DNA of 55,250 bases from an uncultured Prevotellaceae bacterium (GTDB taxonomy: Bacteria; Bacteroidota; Bacteroidia; Bacteroidales; Bacteroidaceae), in assembly GCA_900318815.1 (NCBI GenBank), contig ONMA01000020.1:1-55250 (forward strand), read 5' to 3'. Below, in pieces: positions 48,933 through 55,250 of the stretch (position 1 is its first letter; each line of letters starts with the position of its first letter). A program made the translations under genes and the position numbers. The notes under the pieces are model-generated. The model was not told the DNA's origin and made no database searches. It was given only the letters and a program-made list of their open reading frames with translations.

Positions 48933-51878
48933 ATGGAAAAAACTAAGAGTTTATCTTTCCGCCTGCTTATGCTATTAGCGGGAGTGTTTTTTGCCTTGGA
49001 TGTTTCGGCACAGGCCACGATTAATGGCCATGTGAAGGACGACACGGGCGAAGGCATCATTGGTGCCAGCGTCGTGGTGAAGGGAACATCCAACGGCACG
49101 GTTACCGACTTTGACGGTAACTTCAAGCTGCAATGCCAGCAGGGAGCCACGCTGGTCATCACCTACATTGGCTTCAACCCGCAGGAGGTGAAGGCAAAGG
49201 ACGGGCTGGACATCACCTTGAAGGAGGATGTGGCCCAGTTGAACGAAGTAGTCGTGGTGGGCTACGGCTCGCTGGCCAAGAAAGAGATTTCGAGTTCCGT
49301 GGTGCAGGTGTCGAAAGACCAGTTCAACCAAGGTGCTGCCAGCGACCCCATGGCGCTGATAGCCGGCAAGGTGACGGGTCTGAACGTGGCCTCTACGAGC
49401 GATGCCAACCCTAACGCGATGACTGACATTCAGATTCGCGGTGCTGGTTCGCTGACGGCGTCCAACGGCCCGCTGGTGGTTATCGACGGTATTGCTGGTG
49501 GCGACCTGCGCAACATTGCCACACAGGACGTGGAAAGCATCACCGTGCTGAAGGATGCCGGCTCGGCAGCCATCTATGGTACGCGCGGTGCCAACGGTGT
49601 CATTCTTGTGACCACCAAGAAGGGCTCTGGCACACAAGGTGTCACTAACATCACCTACGACAGCTACGTCGGTCTGAACTTTGCCAAGTCGAAGCCGGAG
49701 ATTCTGTCTACCGAGGAGTTCATCCGCTCACGCCGTGGCCAGAACTATGGTGCCGACACCAACTGGTGGGACGAGATTACGCGCAAGGCCAGCTACACGC
49801 TGAACCAGTATCTGAGCATTGACAGTTCGACGAAGAACGGCTACTTCGGTGCCTCGGCAAACTACAAGAGCGGCAATGGTCTGGACATCGTGTCGAAGCG
49901 CGAGGAGTACGGTGGTCGTTTCGTGGGCGAGCAGCGTGTGCTCGGTGGATGGGTGCAGCTGAATACCTCGCTCTCCTACCGCAAGGTAAAGGAGGACTGG
50001 GGCAACGATGGCCTATTTGACACAGCTCTGACCATGAACCCCACCATTCCCGTTAAGAATCCTGACGGAACGTACTATCAGCCCAGTTCACCCTCAGGCA
50101 TCCACAACCCCGTGAACGACCTGCTGAACAATGTCAGCAATGGTGACCGCAACTACGTGCTGGGCAACTTCGACGTGAAACTGAACATCCTGCAGACCGA
50201 GAAGCACGTGCTGAACACCAGTTTGAGCTATGCCCTACAGTATAACGACCTGAAGTCGAACTACTACACCCCGACCACATCGAGCGACAGCTATTGGAAC
50301 GGCTATGCCGGTTCTGCCAATATCAAGAACGAGCGCACCAAAACCAACCGTCTGGAGTGGCTGGGTAACTACACGCTGACCCTTCGCGACCATCAGCTGA
50401 AGGCCGTGGTCGGCTACAGCTGGGAGCGCACTAACTATGAGGTGAACTACATGGAGAACTCGGGTTTCGTTTATGATGCACTGAGTTTCTGGGGCATAGG
50501 CAACGGTACCTATCTGAAAGACGGCAAAGCCAATATGTATGCCGGTACGTCGGAATCAACCCTGATTGGTTTCTTCGGTCGTTTGAACTACAACTATAAA
50601 GATATGCTCTACCTCTCGGCCTCGCTGCGCCATGAGGGCAGCACCAAGTTCGGTGTGAACAAGAAGTGGGGTAACTTCCCCTCGGCCTCCATTGCATGGG
50701 AAGCCACGCAGACACCAGGCCTGAAGGAGAGCATCGGACAGCCCTTCCAGAGCCTGAAGCCCCGCATCTCATACGGTGTGACGGGTCGCTCAGACTTCTC
50801 GGCCTATCAGTCGTTGCCTACTTACGGCAGCTATGGACAGTATTACATCAACGGTCAGTGGATCAACGGCTATGCTCCAACTCTGAATGCCAACCCCGAC
50901 CTGGCGTGGGAGAAGTCGACGGCTTTCAACGTAGGTATTGACTTCGTGACGCTGAACAGTCGCCTGCGTGGTAGCATCGAGTATTTCGACCGCCGCTCCA
51001 AGGACTTGCTCTATAACTACACTGCTCCGCAGCCTCCGTTCATCTACAGCACCATTCTGGTGAATGTCGGCACGACGAAGAACACTGGTCTGGAGGTCAG
51101 CCTGGACTACGATGCCGTGAAGACCAAGGACTTCCAGTGGACAACGGGTGTGAACTGGAGTACAGGTGTCACGAAACTGTCGAAGCTGTCGAGTGATACC
51201 TACCAGATGTCTTGGCTCGACCTCTACCAGAAGCCCGGCTTGGGTACTAGCGAATATTTCTTCCGCATTGAGGAGGGTGGCAAGATGGGGCAGTTCTACG
51301 GTTACGAACATGCAGGACTGGACGAGAACGGCCTGCTGATGGTCTACGACAACGAGGGCAACGCACAGCCTGCCGCTCAGGCCGATCCCTCGTGGAAGCG
51401 CGAGATTGGCAATGGTGCGCCGAAGCATTTCCTGTCGTGGAGCAACGCATTCCGCTATAAGAACTGGGACCTGTCGATGCTGTTCCGCTCGGCACTGGGC
51501 TACAAGATCTTCAACATGCGTAAGTACGGCATGGGCCTGCAGGGATGCGGTACTGACAATGTGCTGCGTACAGCCTATACCGACTATGCTGACGTGAAGT
51601 CGGGCGGTAGCATCATCAGCAGCTACTTCTTGGAGAATGGCAACTACTTCAAACTGGACAATGTGACACTGGGCTACAGCTTCACTCCGAAAGACCGCAA
51701 AATTCTGGAGAGCGTACGTGTCTATCTCTCGGCCAAGAACCTCTTTACGCTGACGGCCTACGAGGGTAACGACCCGTCAGTGGTCAACAGCAACGGCATC
51801 ACTCCGGGCGTGGACACCAACAGTGCCTACCCGCAGGCTACTAACCTGACGCTGGGCGTAACAGTGAGATTCCACTAA
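48933..51878 (+). CDS. susC: SusC-type TonB-dependent transporter of starch locus 2
   Basis: The 981-residue protein has a signal peptide (about 1-27, D-V-S-A-Q), a carboxypeptidase-regulatory-like domain (about 29-100), TonB box and plug (N-E-V-V-V-V-G-Y-G onward) with D-I-Q-I-R-G-A-G-S-L, and a beta-barrel ending V-R-F-H. The final residue is His, so the usual terminal aromatic is one place inward. It follows the GH97 gene by 46 bp and precedes susD by 42 bp, so all are probably cotranscribed. It is clearly diverged from the locus 1 SusC. Confidence 0.92.
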   Translation: MEKTKSLSFRLLMLLAGVFFALDVSAQATINGHVKDDTGEGIIGASVVVKGTSNGTVTDFDGNFKLQCQQGATLVITYIGFNPQEVKAKDGLDITLKEDVAQLNEVVVVGYGSLAKKEISSSVVQVSKDQFNQGAASDPMALIAGKVTGLNVASTSDANPNAMTDIQIRGAGSLTASNGPLVVIDGIAGGDLRNIATQDVESITVLKDAGSAAIYGTRGANGVILVTTKKGSGTQGVTNITYDSYVGLNFAKSKPEILSTEEFIRSRRGQNYGADTNWWDEITRKASYTLNQYLSIDSSTKNGYFGASANYKSGNGLDIVSKREEYGGRFVGEQRVLGGWVQLNTSLSYRKVKEDWGNDGLFDTALTMNPTIPVKNPDGTYYQPSSPSGIHNPVNDLLNNVSNGDRNYVLGNFDVKLNILQTEKHVLNTSLSYALQYNDLKSNYYTPTTSSDSYWNGYAGSANIKNERTKTNRLEWLGNYTLTLRDHQLKAVVGYSWERTNYEVNYMENSGFVYDALSFWGIGNGTYLKDGKANMYAGTSESTLIGFFGRLNYNYKDMLYLSASLRHEGSTKFGVNKKWGNFPSASIAWEATQTPGLKESIGQPFQSLKPRISYGVTGRSDFSAYQSLPTYGSYGQYYINGQWINGYAPTLNANPDLAWEKSTAFNVGIDFVTLNSRLRGSIEYFDRRSKDLLYNYTAPQPPFIYSTILVNVGTTKNTGLEVSLDYDAVKTKDFQWTTGVNWSTGVTKLSKLSSDTYQMSWLDLYQKPGLGTSEYFFRIEEGGKMGQFYGYEHAGLDENGLLMVYDNEGNAQPAAQADPSWKREIGNGAPKHFLSWSNAFRYKNWDLSMLFRSALGYKIFNMRKYGMGLQGCGTDNVLRTAYTDYADVKSGGSIISSYFLENGNYFKLDNVTLGYSFTPKDRKILESVRVYLSAKNLFTLTAYEGNDPSVVNSNGITPGVDTNSAYPQATNLTLGVTVRFH

Positions 51879-51920
51879 TAAAAATCATTGAAGTATTGAA
51901 ACAATTAAAGATTTGAAGTT

Positions 51921-53789
51921 ATGATTGAAATATATAATAATCAGTGGATAAAGGGAGTGCGGAAGCAAATTTTTCACTTTTCACTTTTCCTTTTACCTTT
52001 CAGTCTGGGACTGATAGCCTGCACCGACTTGGACGAGAAGACTTACGACCGCATTGACGCATCGTCGTACTATCAGAACGAGGCCAGTGTGCAGGGAGCC
52101 GTGGCTGCCATCTATAACCAGACATCTTCAACGCTGGCTGGTGAGAATTTCTTCCATCTGTCTGAGTATCCTGCCGACCAGATTACCTGGCGCGTATGGA
52201 ACGGTGGACTGTGGGGCTGGGATGAGGCCGCAAAGACCGTGCTGTCCTGGCAGAACTGGGGCACTGAGACACCCATCATTGAGAATGCCTGGAAAGATGC
52301 CTGGACGGGCATCGGACTGGCCAACCTGCTGCTCAGCGACCTGGAGGGACTGAGTGCCGGTAGCCTCGGCATGAACGATGCCGACCTGGCTCAGTATGTG
52401 GCCGAGGTGCGCACGCTGCGTGCATGGAACTACTACTGCCTGTTCGAGTTGTGGGGCGGTGCGCTGCCGCTGAACACATCAGCCAGCAGCGAGGTGCCTG
52501 GTTCGGCTAATGCCGACTTCAATACCTCTTGCAAACTGATTTACGACTTCATTGCCAAAGAACTCGACGAGACATGGGCCGCCCTGGGTAAGGACGATGC
52601 CAAGCACGCACTGGTGAACCGCGCCAACCAAGGCATGAACCGCCTGCTGAAAGCCCGCCTGCTGCTCAATGCAGAGGTGTTCATCGGCGAGGCGAAGTAC
52701 GACGAGTGCGAAGCCTTGTCGAAGGAAATTATCAGCGGCACATACGGCAGTTACCAACTGGCCGACAACTGGCGCGACATCTTCGATGTGAACAACACCA
52801 GTTGCCCGGAAGTCATCTTCGCCTTGGCTGCAGAGGACGGCAAGGGTGCCACCAACGCCATCAGCAACATCCGCACGATGGCCATGATGCCCTATAACTA
52901 TAATGAATATTGCAACGGCATGGATAAGTACGGCGGCATCGGTGCCTGGAACTGCGTGTGCCTCGTGCCTTCCTACGACAACACCGGCACCATTCAGCCC
53001 ACCGGCGGCACCATCGGTGCCAAAAGTTTCCTGGCTGACTACGGCGACAAGCTGGGTGCTCCCTACGAGCGTTTCGACGACCGCGACATCCGTAAGCAGA
53101 ACTATGTCTATGATGCCGCAACTGGCAAGCACGGACAGGGTATGTTCCTGAAGGGTGCCATGCGGGCTAACTACGGCACGGGCGCTGCACTGCTGGCCGA
53201 TGCCGACCGCGATGGTCAGGAGCTGGTCTATGTCGATCAGGTGGGTACGTTTCAGAACATGGGACGCGACCTGGAGCCGGTGATGAGTCCGCGCTGGGGC
53301 GAGACCAACTCTGGCATCCGTTTGATGAAATATCCGCTCTACCCCGCAGAGACCGGCAAGGGCTTCAAGGATATCGACGACGTGCAGTTCCGCCTGGCTG
53401 AGGCCTACCTGAATGTGGCAGAGTGCGAGATGCGCAAGGGCAACAGCACAGAGGCTAAGAAGTATGTGGACGAGGTGCGCCAGCGTTACTTCAAGAGTGG
53501 CGACCGTACGTCGGCCCTGAGCATCCCAGGCCCCGGCTTCGACAGTTTCGATATGGACTGGATGCTCTCTGAGTGGGGCAAGGAGTACCTCTGCGAAGGC
53601 AACCGCCGCCGCACCGACCTGCGCCGCTACGACAAGTTCACACAGGGCCAGTGGTGGTTCTGGGGACGTACCTCTGAGGATGGTTACGGCGCAATGGCTG
53701 CCAAGCGCGACCGCAAGTACGAGTGGTATCCGTTGCCCGCCAGTGCCATTGCGGTGAATCCGGGACTGGTGCAGAATCCGAACTATTAA
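51921..53789 (+). CDS. susD: SusD-type lipoprotein of starch locus 2
   Basis: The 622-residue lipoprotein has its lipobox Cys at 34 (G-L-I-A-C) followed by T-D-L-D-E. SusD/RagB traits include Y-Y-Q-N-E-A-S-V-Q-G-A, A-E-V-R-T-L-R-A-W-N-Y-Y, and the late R-L-A-E-A-Y-L-N-V-A-E. Its signal peptide is partly encoded by repeat DNA: 51958-51977 matches the right arm of the GTGAAGAG palindrome. GTG 51957 would give a more normal 22-residue signal (R-K-Q-I-F-H-F-S-L-F-L), so the true start may be there. Confidence 0.9.
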   Translation: MIEIYNNQWIKGVRKQIFHFSLFLLPFSLGLIACTDLDEKTYDRIDASSYYQNEASVQGAVAAIYNQTSSTLAGENFFHLSEYPADQITWRVWNGGLWGWDEAAKTVLSWQNWGTETPIIENAWKDAWTGIGLANLLLSDLEGLSAGSLGMNDADLAQYVAEVRTLRAWNYYCLFELWGGALPLNTSASSEVPGSANADFNTSCKLIYDFIAKELDETWAALGKDDAKHALVNRANQGMNRLLKARLLLNAEVFIGEAKYDECEALSKEIISGTYGSYQLADNWRDIFDVNNTSCPEVIFALAAEDGKGATNAISNIRTMAMMPYNYNEYCNGMDKYGGIGAWNCVCLVPSYDNTGTIQPTGGTIGAKSFLADYGDKLGAPYERFDDRDIRKQNYVYDAATGKHGQGMFLKGAMRANYGTGAALLADADRDGQELVYVDQVGTFQNMGRDLEPVMSPRWGETNSGIRLMKYPLYPAETGKGFKDIDDVQFRLAEAYLNVAECEMRKGNSTEAKKYVDEVRQRYFKSGDRTSALSIPGPGFDSFDMDWMLSEWGKEYLCEGNRRRTDLRRYDKFTQGQWWFWGRTSEDGYGAMAAKRDRKYEWYPLPASAIAVNPGLVQNPNY

Positions 53790-53905
53790 AAAGTAAAAAG
53801 GTAAAAAATTGAAAAAGTAAAAGATATGAAAAAGATAATATGTAATAAGGCCAAAGGGCTGGTAAAGGTTTTACCTTTTTACCTTTTTACCCTTTTACCT
53901 TTATT
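53789..53905. repeat. AAAAAGGTAAAA repeats, inverted around the next gene start
   Basis: AAAAAGTAAAAAGGTAAAA-type sequence (53790-53820) precedes the next start codon, and its complement TTTTACCTTTTTACC (about 53868-53900) lies inside the signal-peptide codons. The two could pair in RNA, enclosing the start codon at 53826. Confidence 0.7.
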
Positions 53906-55250
53906 CAGCAGTTGCTCAGACAAAGAGGATATCGTGTTCGACCATGAGCGTCAGCAGTTTGAGACGCGCGCCGACCGCATCCTGTTGGAATACATTGCTC
54001 CTTTCGGCACCACTGCCGATGAGGAGGCCTACATCATCGGCCCCTTCAACGGCAACGCGCTGACACCCAACGAGGAAGGCAAGTACGAGACACCAGTGCT
54101 CGACGAAGCCTACAAACTGATGAAGGCAGAGAACAGCAATGCCAAGTGGGGCATCTATCTTGACCCTGCAGCCTTCCAGAATGGCAAGACGCTGGCCGAC
54201 GGATTCCGCTTCTATTCTGCCACACAGGGCCATGAGGCCACACTGGCCCCGGACATCATCTACGCCGTGCATTACAACAACCCCGCAGTGGGAACCTTCA
54301 CCAACGTCTGGGGACAGCGTTGGGAGAGCTACTACTGGGGTGCCGACGGCCCGAAGGTGGAGCACGACGGCTTTGTGGTCTATGTCATCGACGAGACGGG
54401 TTGGGACGCCATCACACTCTATCAATGGGGCGACGTGAACGACCTCGGCGGCGGATGGCCCGGTGCAGCACCGACAGGCACGCAGACCATCGACGGCGTG
54501 CAGTACAAGTATTGGGATATGGGCGAGGAGAACACTGGCCTGAACCAGCACCTCATCTTCAACGACGGCGGCAACGGTCTGCAGTTGGCCGACTTCGACT
54601 ACACCATCGACCACGACCTTTACCTGCGCGTCACTGCCAACGGTGTTGAGGAGATTGCCGCTGGTCCGAAGCATGACGGTTTCGTCGTGTACATCATCAA
54701 CAAGACCACATGGGATGCCATCACGCTCTACCAGTGGGGCGACGTGAACGACCTTGGTGGCGGCTGGCCCGGCGCCGAGCCTACAGGCACGCAGATCATC
54801 AACGGCATCGAGTTTACTTACTGGGATATGGGCGAAGAGAACACTGGCCTGAACCAGCACCTCATCTTCAACAACAACAATGGCGGCATCCAACTGGCCG
54901 ACTTCGACTACACCATCGACCATGATGTCTACCTCGAAGTGACCGACTCCGGCGTGAAAGAGATTGACGCCAATGGCAATGGCGGTGGTGGTGGCGAAGA
55001 GCCTCAGCCCGAGCCACAGCCCACGGGCGAGACGGTCATCATTGCTGTGAAGAACAGCGTGGGCTATGCCGACCCGCACCTTTATGTATGGGGTGACAGC
55101 GAGGCCTGTGGCGGCTGGCCCGGTGCGGCTCCTGTCAAGGTGACCGACAATGGCTGGTGCCTGTTTGAAGTGCCTGCCAACGGCACGTTCCACCCCATCC
55201 TGAATGACAACGGCAGTCCGCAGGTGGACGGTCCAGAGGTGTTCACCAAT
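53826..55250 (+). CDS. Surface starch-binding lipoprotein (SusE-like position), 3' end outside window
   Basis: 475 codons are present, open to the window end. The lipoprotein signal has Cys 30 (L-F-S-S-C) followed by S-D-K-E-D, an acidic surface signal. After an N-terminal domain (about 40-165), two near-identical binding modules recur at 309 bp (103 residues), each with W-D-A-I-T-L-Y-Q-W-G-D, G-G-G-W-P-G and H-L-I-F-N. A Gly then Pro/Glu linker and a third, diverged module (L-Y-V-W-G-D, G-G-W-P-G) follow. These resemble the module ending the locus 1 amylase, so starch binding is likely. The leucine-rich signal peptide is encoded by TTTTACC repeats. Confidence 0.85.
   Translation, partial: MKKIICNKAKGLVKVLPFYLFTLLPLFSSCSDKEDIVFDHERQQFETRADRILLEYIAPFGTTADEEAYIIGPFNGNALTPNEEGKYETPVLDEAYKLMKAENSNAKWGIYLDPAAFQNGKTLADGFRFYSATQGHEATLAPDIIYAVHYNNPAVGTFTNVWGQRWESYYWGADGPKVEHDGFVVYVIDETGWDAITLYQWGDVNDLGGGWPGAAPTGTQTIDGVQYKYWDMGEENTGLNQHLIFNDGGNGLQLADFDYTIDHDLYLRVTANGVEEIAAGPKHDGFVVYIINKTTWDAITLYQWGDVNDLGGGWPGAEPTGTQIINGIEFTYWDMGEENTGLNQHLIFNNNNGGIQLADFDYTIDHDVYLEVTDSGVKEIDANGNGGGGGEEPQPEPQPTGETVIIAVKNSVGYADPHLYVWGDSEACGGWPGAAPVKVTDNGWCLFEVPANGTFHPILNDNGSPQVDGPEVFTN

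Overview
The window looks like a chromosomal segment of a Prevotella-like member of the Bacteroidales, probably from a gut or rumen. The evidence is two SusC/SusD-type glycan uptake loci, many promoters of the Bacteroidetes type (TTTG-N19-21-TAnnTTTG), a BspA-like leucine-rich repeat giant, DUF4834 beside phosphatidylserine genes, and secreted proteins sharing a short C-terminal tail (G-x-Y-I-x-N-G-x-K-V-V-x-K). Species cannot be fixed from sequence alone.

Layout. 1-382: end of a secreted protein and a 61-residue acidic small protein. 383-1227: non-coding repeats. 1228-17357: starch/maltose locus 1, with an MFS sugar transporter, a GxxExxY protein and a LacI regulator on the minus strand, then susC-susD-susE-susF, an AAA ATPase, a GH13 lipoprotein and a large GH13 alpha-amylase. 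A LacI-type palindrome lies before susC and recurs as the core of a perfect 44-bp palindrome before the GH13 lipoprotein gene. 17501-21596: Dabb protein, then the operon psd-pssA-DUF4834-membrane AraC regulator. 21726-28983: Rpn/PD-(D/E)XK protein, 1961-residue BspA-like protein and a second 61-residue small protein. 29493-41317: GH106 alpha-rhamnosidase, SF1 helicase, tRNA-Val, a small transcription unit that may encode a 31-residue membrane peptide, a glycine-zipper lipoprotein, a PL11 rhamnogalacturonan lyase and a CoA-transferase. 41590-43851: a one-polypeptide restriction-modification enzyme. 44952-55250: starch locus 2, with a SusR-like membrane regulator divergent from GH97 alpha-glucosidase, susC, susD and a starch-binding lipoprotein cut by the window end.

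How they work together. Both loci fit the Sus scheme: surface lipoproteins bind starch, a surface amylase cuts it, SusC/D import oligosaccharides, and periplasmic GH13 or GH97 enzymes finish them. In locus 1 the MFS carrier could move products across the inner membrane. GH106 and PL11 point to rhamnogalacturonan (pectin) as a second target.

The most unusual feature is the number of short-period repeat families (periods of about 7-10 bp, often as inverted pairs, plus 22-, 40- and 47-bp tandem arrays). They fill intergenic gaps and abut stop codons. In several places they lie in frame inside genes: two sites in the helicase, one in the SusR-like regulator, and the lipoprotein signal peptides of two locus 2 proteins. 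No database search or folding program was run; all family calls are from recognition of the translated sequence.
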